The notes under the pieces: model-generated
Told to the model about the DNA's origin: nothing
Seen by the model: only the letters and a program-made list of their open reading frames with translations
Database searches by the model: none
Program-made: the position numbers and the translations under genes
NCBI GenBank assembly: GCA_934168355.1
Contig: CAKPNI010000049.1
Coordinates: 1-7,051 of the forward strand
Source of the DNA: an uncultured Clostridia bacterium
GTDB lineage: Bacteria; Bacillota; Clostridia; TANB77; CAG-508
Direction: 5' to 3'
DNA: 7,051 bases
Part shown: positions 1-5,061 of the stretch, piece after piece
How positions within the stretch are numbered: position 1 is the stretch's first letter
Layout: each line of letters opens with the position of its first letter

Positions 1-23
1 GTTCTTTGTGGTATTTTTTTCAA
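1..23 (-). CDS. ylxR: YlxR (RnpM) family protein, first 7 codons only
   Basis: Only the extreme N-terminus is present, and the gene runs off the left edge. Reading the minus strand from a TTG at 23-21 gives MKKIPQR, with the next codon beginning AC. This matches the usual opening of YlxR/DUF448 proteins (basic start followed by IPxR and a T/C residue). An AGGAG ribosome binding site at 38-34 precedes it, with a rather long 10-nt spacer. Its position, 57 nt after the nusA stop, is where ylxR sits in the conserved Firmicutes rimP-nusA-ylxR-ylxQ-infB operon. The family is known as a small nucleic-acid-binding protein, described in Bacillus as a modulator of RNase P. The identification rests on synteny plus seven residues, so it is likely but not proven. 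Confidence 0.7.
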
Positions 24-80
24 ATTAAATCTTCTCCTTTTTTATCTCTCTTCTGATTTTATATTCTTTAGATTTACTTT

Positions 81-1220
81 CTATTCTTCATTATTTTCTA
101 CTTCTTCTGAAGAATTTTCATTTTCGCTATTTTCTTCTTGATTTTCTGCATCTGCCTTTTCCTGTAACATTTGTCTAAATTGACTTTCAGATTTTATATC
201 AATTTTCCAATTTGTAAGTCTAGCTGCAAGTCTGGCATTTTGACCAGCTTTTCCTATTGCTAAAGATAATTGGTCGTCTGGAACTATTACTTGAGCAAAT
301 TTCTCATCTTCTTTACTATCAACTGCCATTATTTTTGCAGGAAGTAAGGCTGCTGCTATATATATTGAAATATCTGGGTTCCATTCTATAACATCTATTT
401 TTTCTCCATGTAATTCATTTATTACATTTTGAATACGAATTCCACGTTGACCTACACATGAACCTACTGGGTCAATATTTGGGTCTGATGAATAAACTGC
501 AACTTTGCTTCTTTTTCCCGGGTCACGAGATACACTTTTTATTTCTATTAATCCCTCGTATATTTCTGGTATTTCAAATTCTAAAAGTTTTCTTACAAAA
601 TCCGGATGACTTCTAGAAACTATTACTTGTGGTGCACCTTTTTCTCCTTTTTCTACATCTACTACATATGCTTTTATTTTATCATTTACATTGTAGTTTT
701 CTGTTGGAATTTGTTCTTTTAATGGCATAACTCCCTCTAGTTTTCCTAAGTCCATTACTACTATTCCTCTTTCTGCTTTTTGGATTGGACCAGAAACAAT
801 TTCTCCTTTTTTGTCACTATAATCAGTATATAAAATTTCTCTTTCAGCTTCTCTTATTTTTTGAACTATAACTTGTTTTGCTGTTTGTGCTGCTATTCTT
901 CCGAAATTTTTTGGTACTATTTCAATCTCTACGTTGTCTCCTATTTGTATTGATTTGTTTATTTTTTTAGCTTCATCTAAACTTATTTCTTGTACAGGGT
1001 CATTTGCTCTTTCTACTACTTCTTTTATTGAATATACATATGTTGCTCCTGTTTGTTTATCCATTACTACTTTTACATTTTCTAATGCATCAAAGTTTCT
1101 TTTGTATGCTGTAACTAATGCTGCTTCTATTGATTCTAATAGATATTCTTTTTTTATTCCTTTTTCTTTTTCTAGGTCTTCTAGTGCTAGTATTAATTCT
1201 TTGTTATCAATTGCTTTCAT
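81..1220 (-). CDS. nusA: Transcription termination/antitermination factor NusA
   Basis: NusA binds RNA polymerase and the nascent RNA, promoting pausing and intrinsic termination and taking part in antitermination. The 379-residue protein has the Firmicutes layout without the C-terminal acidic-repeat domains of E. coli. The N-terminal polymerase-binding domain covers about residues 1-130 and the S1 domain about 137-203. KH1 carries the GSCVGQRG loop at 253-260, and KH2 carries IGKAGQNARLAARL at 322-335. After KH2 comes a tail from about 354 with 12 Glu/Asp and 6 Asn in 26 residues, probably disordered. The ATG at 1220 is preceded by AAAGGAAG (1235-1228) with a 7-nt spacer. It is the second gene of the rimP operon, but 101 nt of repeat-bearing DNA separates it from rimP. 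It should be transcribed from the promoter at 1885-1857, and no separate promoter is evident in the gap. Confidence 0.98.
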   Translation of the reverse strand: MKAIDNKELILALEDLEKEKGIKKEYLLESIEAALVTAYKRNFDALENVKVVMDKQTGATYVYSIKEVVERANDPVQEISLDEAKKINKSIQIGDNVEIEIVPKNFGRIAAQTAKQVIVQKIREAEREILYTDYSDKKGEIVSGPIQKAERGIVVMDLGKLEGVMPLKEQIPTENYNVNDKIKAYVVDVEKGEKGAPQVIVSRSHPDFVRKLLEFEIPEIYEGLIEIKSVSRDPGKRSKVAVYSSDPNIDPVGSCVGQRGIRIQNVINELHGEKIDVIEWNPDISIYIAAALLPAKIMAVDSKEDEKFAQVIVPDDQLSLAIGKAGQNARLAARLTNWKIDIKSESQFRQMLQEKADAENQEENSENENSSEEVENNEE

Positions 1221-1238
1221 TTTTTAACTTCCTTTCTT

Positions 1239-1315
1239 GGCACATTTGGACCGGTTGTTTTTGTGCCATTTCCCATTGGAGTCATTTTGCCCCATTTGGA
1301 CCGGTTCTTTTTGGG
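1239..1315. repeat. Paired hairpin-forming repeats between rimP and nusA
   Basis: Two exact copies of a 14-bp unit (CATTTGGACCGGTT) lie at 1243-1256 and 1293-1306, exactly 50 bp apart. Each is flanked by short inverted ends: GGCACA/TGTGCC at 1239-1244 and 1262-1267 for the first, and CCCA/TGGG at 1291-1294 and 1312-1315 for the second. A third, decayed copy seems to lie between them (CCATTGGAGTC near 1273-1283). The unit resembles the repeats at 4301-4359 and 5007-5061, with its GG-AC-x-GTTC core followed by a T-run and G's. These units probably belong to one dispersed, REP-like family. The insert lies inside an operon, so it is present in the rimP-nusA mRNA upstream of the nusA ribosome binding site. 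The repetition is directly visible. Family membership and any function are inferred. Confidence 0.75.
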
Positions 1316-1321
1316 TATATT

Positions 1322-1780
1322 TTATTCAGTGTATACTGTTTTTACTTGCGATATAATTTTTCTGTCTATTGTTACATTTTGTCCATCTATCTCAACATCT
1401 AATGTATTTTCTGTTACTTCGCCTAATGTTCCAGTATATTCTTTTTTACCATTTTCGTCTTTCTTGAATAATTTGATGTTTACATCTGTCCCTTTGAATT
1501 TTTTTAATTGCCAGTCTTTTCTTAGTAGTCTTTCTATTCCCGGTGATGATATTTCTAAAAAGTATTGCTCTTCTATTGGATTTGCTTCGTCTATTGTTTC
1601 TTTTATTTCATTATTGACTTTTTCACAATCGTCTAATGATATTCCATTTTCGCTGTCTATTACTATTCTTAGGATTTTGTTTGAGCCTTCTTTTACATAT
1701 AATACATCATATAGCTCGTATCCTACTTTTTCTATTTTTTCTTTTACTAGGCTTTCAACCTTTTCTTCGATTTTTGCCAA
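1322..1780 (-). CDS. rimP: Ribosome maturation factor RimP
   Basis: RimP assists assembly of the 30S ribosomal subunit. The protein is 152 residues, normal for the family. The N-terminal alpha/beta domain spans about residues 1-90 and holds the signature LEISSPGIERLLRK at 75-88. An SH3-like C-terminal domain follows from about residue 92. The start is a TTG at 1780-1778, supported by a near-perfect AGGAGGT (1792-1786) with a 5-nt spacer. No better in-frame start is visible nearby. It is the first gene of the rimP-nusA-ylxR operon, behind a strong promoter (1885-1857) and a leader hairpin (1833-1807). The gap to nusA is unusually repeat-laden. Confidence 0.97.
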   Translation of the reverse strand: MAKIEEKVESLVKEKIEKVGYELYDVLYVKEGSNKILRIVIDSENGISLDDCEKVNNEIKETIDEANPIEEQYFLEISSPGIERLLRKDWQLKKFKGTDVNIKLFKKDENGKKEYTGTLGEVTENTLDVEIDGQNVTIDRKIISQVKTVYTE

Positions 1781-1806
1781 ATTTTACCTCCTATTTTACA
1801 AGAATT

Positions 1807-1833
1807 AAGAGCGAGATTTTTGCTCCCGCTCTT
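1807..1833 (-). promoter_or_regulatory. Leader hairpin upstream of rimP
   Basis: On the minus strand, AAGAGCG at 1833-1827 pairs with CGCTCTT at 1813-1807. The stem extends inward by one G-U and two further pairs, giving about 10 bp closed by a 7-nt loop (GCAAAAA). It lies between the predicted transcription start (about 1850) and the rimP ribosome binding site (1792-1786), so it would be in the 5' leader of the rimP-nusA mRNA. The sequence after the stem is TTAATTCTTG, a poor U-tract. It could be a weak attenuator, a stabilising 5' structure, or a leftover terminator for the upstream gene ending at 1920. The structure is clear and its role is inferred. Confidence 0.6.
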
Positions 1834-1856
1834 TCCTTTCTCTTTATGCTTTTTAT

Positions 1857-1885
1857 AGTATACACCCTTTTTGGTGGAATTGCAA
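1857..1885 (-). promoter_or_regulatory. Sigma-A-type promoter of the rimP-nusA operon
   Basis: TTGCAA at 1885-1880 (-35) and TATACT at 1862-1857 (-10) are separated by exactly 17 bp. These match the housekeeping consensus at 4/6 and 5/6 positions. Transcription would begin near 1850, giving a leader of about 70 nt before rimP that contains the hairpin at 1833-1807. This is the only good promoter I see upstream of rimP. Confidence 0.8.
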
Positions 1886-1919
1886 GTGTTTTGGAGATTT
1901 TTTCTAAACTTTTCGCTAC

Positions 1920-2540
1920 CTACTCATACCTTGGAAAAGGAGGTCTTGGTGGTCTAGGGGGCATTGGAGGTCTAGGATTCATTCCCGGCCTACAATTTGG
2001 TCCAATGCATCCCGGTCTACCCAATAATTCTCTTAAAATTAAAATTCTAATCAAATCATTTAACCCATTATTTCTTCTAATCTGTCTTTTTTCTCCTCTT
2101 TCTTCATCTTCCTTTACATCATTTGCCGAATTTTCCTCTTTACTAACACCCCTAACATCATTATTTAAAGTAATATTTAGCTCTACCGCATCATTTACCT
2201 CAATGCTACTATAAACTTCCTCTACCATTCTATCGACTTCTACCTTACTAAATCCTCTATAATTATTTTTAGCACAAACCTTTCTAACCATAGGGTACAC
2301 AATTTTGTAAATTTCCGGATAGCTATTTTCTAGCTCTTGCGCGATATTTCTACTTTGATAATTTGGTATATTTTCCTGAATATAATTAGGATTATAACCA
2401 TAAGGATAATTATCCACCATATCAAATCCATATCTAGGTTCATAATTCATCCCACAATTTTCTTGGTTATACTGTTCATATGTATTCCTGTATCCACCTG
2501 CCGGATAATTTAAAAAATTTTGCATATACTCTTCGTACAT
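1920..2540 (-). CDS. Hypothetical protein with Tyr/Asn-rich head and Pro/Arg-rich tail
   Basis: I do not recognise a named family. The 206-residue protein has three parts. Residues 1-63 are rich in Tyr, Asn, Gln, Gly and Pro, with no signal peptide or membrane segment. Residues about 67-118 form a compact, probably helical domain with SYPEIYKIVYPMVRKVC (73-89) and VDRMVEEVY (102-110). A charged linker follows (about 130-157). Next comes a hydrophobic-basic helix (LNDLIRILILRELLGRP, 160-176), then two Cys (178, 183) and a Pro/Arg tail (PPRPP-type repeats, 189-204). The ATG at 2540 has a perfect AGGAGGT (2552-2546) with a 5-nt spacer, strong evidence of translation. No clear promoter lies between it and the murD terminators. 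Low-complexity Tyr/Asn and Pro-rich ends are seen in spore-coat and surface-layer proteins, so a structural or coat role is possible but unproven. Confidence 0.88.
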   Translation of the reverse strand: MYEEYMQNFLNYPAGGYRNTYEQYNQENCGMNYEPRYGFDMVDNYPYGYNPNYIQENIPNYQSRNIAQELENSYPEIYKIVYPMVRKVCAKNNYRGFSKVEVDRMVEEVYSSIEVNDAVELNITLNNDVRGVSKEENSANDVKEDEERGEKRQIRRNNGLNDLIRILILRELLGRPGCIGPNCRPGMNPRPPMPPRPPRPPFPRYE

Positions 2541-2565
2541 ATTTTACCTCCTTAAATTTCTCGCA

Positions 2566-2609
2566 AAAAAAGCACCTTTAGAAACTTATTTTTCCAAAGA
2601 TGCTTTTTT
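2566..2609 (-). terminator. Second terminator downstream of murD
   Basis: AAAAAAGCA at 2566-2574 pairs with TGCTTTTTT at 2601-2609, and CTTT at 2576-2579 pairs with AAAG at 2596-2599, with one mismatch between them. On the minus strand the stem ends in a run of seven T's (2571-2565). It is the downstream member of a tandem pair and lies just before the ribosome binding site of the 1920-2540 gene. That suggests this gene is largely uncoupled from murD, or reached only by read-through. Confidence 0.75.
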
Positions 2610-2613
2610 CTGG

Positions 2614-2654
2614 AAAAATCTCAATTTGGTATATTTTATTCCAAAGAGATTTTT
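2614..2654 (-). terminator. First terminator downstream of murD
   Basis: AAAAATCTC at 2614-2622 pairs with GAGATTTTT at 2646-2654, and TTTGG at 2625-2629 pairs with CCAAA at 2641-2645. The only interruption is a two-base bulge (2623-2624), and the loop is 11 nt. It begins three bases after the murD stop, and on the minus strand the stem runs into five T's. It is a good candidate for the primary murD terminator. Confidence 0.75.
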
Positions 2655-2657
2655 TTG

Positions 2658-4058
2658 TTACATTTTATTTACAATATCTTTAAACTTTTGACCTCTATCA
2701 TACATATTCTTAAACATATCAAAACTCGTACTTGCAGGTGAAAATAACACAACTTGACCCGGCGCTGAATAACGTTTTGCTAAAATCACTGCTTGTGATA
2801 AATTATTTACCATATAAATATTTATTTCTTTATTTTCTTTTTCTTCCTCTTCTTTTACCGCGTCAAATATTTTTCCAGATGTTTGCCCCATCAAAATTAA
2901 TGTTTTTACTTTATCAAGTATTGGTTTAGCAACAGGTGTATAATCCAAATTCTTGTCAGCTCCACCTGCAATTAAAACGATTTCTTCATCAAATGCATTA
3001 AGTCCTGATATAGTTCTTGATGGTGTAGAGCTTGCAGAATCATTATACCATTTTACTCCATTTATTTCCTTAACAAATTCGATTCTATGTTCAACGCCCG
3101 GAAATGTCTTTATAACCTCTATTGCAGTTGATATATCCACCAAAGTTTTTGTAGCAGCAATTGCAGCACATATATTTTCATAATTATGTTTTCCCCTAAT
3201 TGTAAGCTCTTTTGCACTTACTATATGTTTTCTTAATTTATCATCACATTCTTTTATTACATCATCATCTACAATATAGCCATTATCAAGTTTTTCCTTA
3301 CTACTAAAAAATATCACTTTTCCCCTAACTTCTGCAGAACAGCTTCTTGTTATTTCATTGTCATAATTTAAAATAGTTATTCCATCTCTATCTTGATATT
3401 TAAAAATATTCTTTTTAGCTTCTATATATTCTTCATAATCTTTATGAACATTTAAATGATTTGGTGTAATATTTGTTATAACAGATATACTAGGACTTAC
3501 TTCCATTCCCATCAATTGAAAACTGCTTAGTTCTAAAACTACCTTATCATCTGGCATAATTTCATGTAATTTTGTAAAAAGTGGTGTCCCTATATTTCCG
3601 CCTACATAACAATTATAACCTGCTTTTTTTAGAATTTCAGATATTAAAGTTGTTGTTGTTGTTTTCCCATCACTTCCTGTTACCCCAATAATTTGAGCTG
3701 GACACATTTTCATGAGAAGCTCAACTTCTGTTGTTACAATCGCTCCTTTATTTGCTTCTTCTTCCAATTCTGGAATTGTTGGTAAACAACTTGGACTGCG
3801 AAGTATTAAATCAAATCCTTTTAGCTTATTTAAATATCCTTTTCCAAGTGACATTTCCATTGCATAATTTGTGATTTTATCTACTATCTCTTTTGATATT
3901 TCTCCTATTTCTCTTGAGTCAAATACTGTTACTATTGATTTTTTTTCGTGAAAATAATCTATTAAAGGTAAATTACTTACTCCAAGTCCTATTATTGCTA
4001 CTTTTCTGTTTTTTATGTATTCTTCAAATTCTATTAGTTTTTCATTTTGATATTCCAA
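2658..4058 (-). CDS. murD: UDP-N-acetylmuramoyl-L-alanine--D-glutamate ligase (MurD)
   Basis: This cytoplasmic enzyme adds D-glutamate to UDP-MurNAc-L-alanine using ATP, in peptidoglycan precursor synthesis. The 466-residue protein shows the three Mur-ligase domains. An N-terminal Rossmann-like UDP-binding domain has VAIIGLGVSN at 20-29. A central ATPase domain has the P-loop GVTGSDGKTTT (125-135), ELSSFQL (176-182), NITPNHLNVH (196-205), a KK pair at 215-216 near the expected carbamylated lysine, and GKHNYENICAA (289-299). The C-terminal domain has PGVEHRIEF (320-328), YNDSASSTP (338-346), LIAGGADKN (362-370) and FSPASTSFDMFKN (439-451). The start is a TTG at 4058 with AAAGGGAG (4074-4067) 8 nt upstream. 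The gene is monocistronic here, with its own promoter and tandem terminators, rather than sitting in a dcw cell-wall cluster. Confidence 0.97.
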   Translation of the reverse strand: MEYQNEKLIEFEEYIKNRKVAIIGLGVSNLPLIDYFHEKKSIVTVFDSREIGEISKEIVDKITNYAMEMSLGKGYLNKLKGFDLILRSPSCLPTIPELEEEANKGAIVTTEVELLMKMCPAQIIGVTGSDGKTTTTTLISEILKKAGYNCYVGGNIGTPLFTKLHEIMPDDKVVLELSSFQLMGMEVSPSISVITNITPNHLNVHKDYEEYIEAKKNIFKYQDRDGITILNYDNEITRSCSAEVRGKVIFFSSKEKLDNGYIVDDDVIKECDDKLRKHIVSAKELTIRGKHNYENICAAIAATKTLVDISTAIEVIKTFPGVEHRIEFVKEINGVKWYNDSASSTPSRTISGLNAFDEEIVLIAGGADKNLDYTPVAKPILDKVKTLILMGQTSGKIFDAVKEEEEKENKEINIYMVNNLSQAVILAKRYSAPGQVVLFSPASTSFDMFKNMYDRGQKFKDIVNKM

Positions 4059-4115
4059 TTTGAATTCTCCCTTTCTTTATTTTTTATATTTTATGTTTGT
4101 TTTTTCTTTTCGTTC

Positions 4116-4144
4116 ATATTAGCACATTTTTTTTGTTTTTACAA
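4116..4144 (-). promoter_or_regulatory. Sigma-A-type promoter of murD
   Basis: TTGTAA at 4144-4139 (-35) and TAATAT at 4121-4116 (-10) are 17 bp apart, with a TG two bases upstream of the -10 region. Each hexamer matches 4 of 6 consensus positions. The predicted start near 4109 leaves a leader of about 50 nt before the TTG of murD. It faces away from the micro-ORF promoter region at 4153-4182. Confidence 0.65.
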
Positions 4145-4152
4145 GTTGGATA

Positions 4153-4182
4153 TGTATGTTTTTATTTTTTTTGGTCATAATA
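4153..4182 (+). promoter_or_regulatory. Possible forespore-sigma-like promoter for the micro-ORF
   Basis: TGTATG at 4153-4158 and CATAATA at 4176-4182 are 17 bp apart. They resemble the sigma-F/sigma-G pattern known from Bacillus (about TGNATA, then CATANTA). The start would be near 4189, leaving a leader of about 28 nt before the ATG at 4217. A housekeeping alternative, TATAAC at 4187-4192, lacks a recognisable -35 box. The matches are short and the region is AT-rich, so this is a tentative call. Confidence 0.3.
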
Positions 4183-4216
4183 GTCGTATAACTTAGTTAA
4201 AACGGAGGTGTTTAAT

Positions 4217-4297
4217 ATGGCTAAAGGTAAGAAAAATAATAATAATAATAATAACAACAATAGTAACAATAACAAAAATAATAATAGCGAAAATTAA
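4217..4297 (+). CDS. 26-residue Asn/Lys-rich micro-protein
   Basis: This is the only supported plus-strand gene. ATG at 4217 follows a perfect GGAGGTG (4204-4210) with a 6-nt spacer, and the frame ends in TAA at 4295-4297. The peptide opens MAKGKK, has nine consecutive Asn (7-15), then further Asn with three interspersed Ser/Lys residues, and ends SEN. It contains 16 Asn and 4 Lys, no hydrophobic segment, no Cys and no aromatic residue. Asn codons mix AAT and AAC, which is more than a bare trinucleotide expansion would give. It sits alone: divergent from murD, and followed by repeats (4301-4359) and a terminator (4378-4415). I do not recognise a family. Very small, basic, Asn-rich peptides include minor acid-soluble spore proteins, which would fit the tentative promoter, but this is inference. 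It could also be a leader peptide or a chance frame. Confidence 0.6.
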   Translation: MAKGKKNNNNNNNNNSNNNKNNNSEN

Positions 4298-4300
4298 TTT

Positions 4301-4359
4301 CCAAATTAGGAACGATTCTTCTTTTGGGATTCTCCATTCGGGGACTGTTCCTCTTTGGG
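4301..4359. repeat. Two tandem hairpin repeats of the GGGGAC-GTTC family
   Basis: Two related units stand side by side. In 4301-4327, CCAAA pairs with TTTGG at the ends, and AGGAA (4308-4312) pairs with TTCTT (4316-4320) around a CGA loop. In 4333-4359, TCCA pairs with TGGG, and GGGGA (4340-4344) pairs with TTCCT (4348-4352) around a CTG loop. The two units differ in sequence yet keep pairing in the same places, which looks like conservation of structure. They share their core layout with the repeats at 1239-1315 and 5007-5061. They lie between the micro-ORF stop and the terminator at 4378-4415. Confidence 0.65.
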
Positions 4360-4377
4360 AAAATTAAAATTAATTCA

Positions 4378-4415
4378 AAAAAGACGATATTTCTTTTTGA
4401 AAATATCGTCTTTTT
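4378..4415. terminator. Bidirectional intrinsic terminator
   Basis: This is a perfect 15-bp inverted repeat: AAAAAGACGATATTT at 4378-4392 pairs with AAATATCGTCTTTTT at 4401-4415, around an 8-nt loop. It has a T-run on both strands (five T's on plus, six on minus). It serves the convergent pair formed by the plus-strand micro-ORF (ending 4297) and the minus-strand membrane protein gene, whose stop at 4419-4417 touches the stem. Confidence 0.9.
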
Positions 4416-4416
4416 A

Positions 4417-4914
4417 TTAATATAATAAAGCCCATAATACATATGCCCATACCAAAGATTTAGTTAACTCTTTATCTTTAAATACTCCTTTTAATGTATC
4501 TGAAAGAGATTGAATTTCATTTTGTAATTCGCCACTATCTTCTACTATATCTATAGAATATGTCTCTACATTTTCTGCAGTAAAATATGCTATAAACTTT
4601 TTAGGTTCATTTATATTTAAATCTTGCATTTTTAGATATTTTACACCAACCAGCTCATCTCTTCTATCATATATTTTTATTTTTATGTATTTACCATTTA
4701 AATCATTTTCTTCCGTAGTTGTTACTTCTCCAAATATTCTACCATTTACTTTTGTCGATTGAGCTACATCGATTTTTATTTGCTTTGGTAAATCTGTTTC
4801 TTGTTCCATATTTCGGTATGTTGAATTAAATCCGATGTATGTCATTAACATAGTAAATAAGTAAAATAATATTATCCATATTACATATTTTCCAAATGTT
4901 TTTATTCTGTCCAT
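4417..4914 (-). CDS. Small membrane-anchored protein of unknown function
   Basis: I cannot name the family with confidence. The 165-residue protein has a short basic N-terminus (MDRIKTFGKY) and one clear membrane segment at about residues 10-29. Given the Lys/Arg before it and no cleavage site, it is probably an uncleaved anchor with the rest outside. Residues about 45-125 look like a beta-rich domain: alternating strands such as KYIKIKIYD (75-83) and ETYSIDIVED (117-126), with QSTKVNGRIFGEV at 52-64. The C-terminus (about 150-165, ending WAYVLWALLY) is hydrophobic and could be a short second membrane contact. The ATG at 4914 has GGAGGA (4926-4921) with a 6-nt spacer. It has its own promoter (4973-4945) and ends at the terminator at 4415-4378, so it is a single-gene unit. 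Confidence 0.9.
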   Translation of the reverse strand: MDRIKTFGKYVIWIILFYLFTMLMTYIGFNSTYRNMEQETDLPKQIKIDVAQSTKVNGRIFGEVTTTEENDLNGKYIKIKIYDRRDELVGVKYLKMQDLNINEPKKFIAYFTAENVETYSIDIVEDSGELQNEIQSLSDTLKGVFKDKELTKSLVWAYVLWALLY

Positions 4915-4944
4915 TTTATTTCCTCCAATTTCATTGATATATAT

Positions 4945-4973
4945 ATTGTACTAAAATTTACAAGAATTGGCAA
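4945..4973 (-). promoter_or_regulatory. Strong sigma-A-type promoter of the membrane protein gene
   Basis: TTGCCA at 4973-4968 (-35) and TACAAT at 4950-4945 (-10) are exactly 17 bp apart. Each differs from consensus at a single position, making this the best promoter in the window. Transcription would start near 4938, about 24 nt before the ATG at 4914. Confidence 0.85.
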
Positions 4974-5006
4974 GTTTTTTGCGAAATTTTGTCCTCTCAC
5001 TTCTAC

Positions 5007-5061
5007 TTTTTGAAATGGGGACGGTTCTTTTTTGAAAAAGGAACCGTCCCCATTTCAAAAA
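5007..5061. repeat. 55-nt near-perfect hairpin repeat (REP-like)
   Basis: The left arm 5007-5032 pairs with the right arm 5036-5061. There are 26 pairs, only one of them a G-T wobble (5028/5040), around a 3-nt loop. The core is GAAATGGGGACGGTTC (5012-5027) and its exact complement (5041-5056). It lies just beyond the gatB stop, and its outer A-run (5057-5061) is also the T-tract of the gatB terminator. The GGGGACGGTTC core relates it to the repeats at 1239-1315 and 4301-4359. Such palindromes in bacteria are often REP elements mobilised by a distant RAYT (Y1-family) transposase, but no transposase is present here. The structure is certain and the family assignment is inferred. Confidence 0.85.

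Noticed and set aside
1239..1315. CRISPR-like spacing of the 14-bp direct repeats (50-bp period)
   Set aside because: There are only two exact copies plus one degenerate copy. The repeat is shorter than CRISPR repeats, related units occur singly elsewhere, and no cas gene is visible.
934..1402. Plus-strand open frames opposite the 5' end of nusA
   Set aside because: They are antisense shadows with low-complexity hydrophobic translations and no start signals.
1263..1808. Long plus-strand open frame opposite rimP
   Set aside because: It lies wholly over a well-supported minus-strand gene and its repeat-bearing flanks, has no ribosome binding site, and reads as a Phe/Ser/Leu-rich antisense product typical of AT-rich coding DNA.
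1636..2214. Plus-strand open frame spanning the rimP promoter and the tail of the hypothetical gene
   Set aside because: Its Gly/Leu repeats are simply the complement of the Pro/Arg tail codons on the minus strand. It crosses a promoter and a hairpin and has no ribosome binding site.
4171..4199. Housekeeping promoter TTGGTC-17 bp-TAGTTA for the micro-ORF
   Set aside because: The -10 match is poor, and the start would fall at or inside the ribosome binding site at 4204-4210.
4221..4442. Minus-strand frame opposite the micro-ORF, with a Tyr-rich end
   Set aside because: The Tyr runs are the complement of the Asn codons. It crosses the bidirectional terminator and the repeat units and lacks a ribosome binding site, so the plus-strand reading is better.
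5007..5061. The long palindrome as the primary gatB terminator
   Set aside because: On the minus strand it is followed by a G and no T-run, while the stem at 5057-5084 directly after the stop has a proper T-tract.
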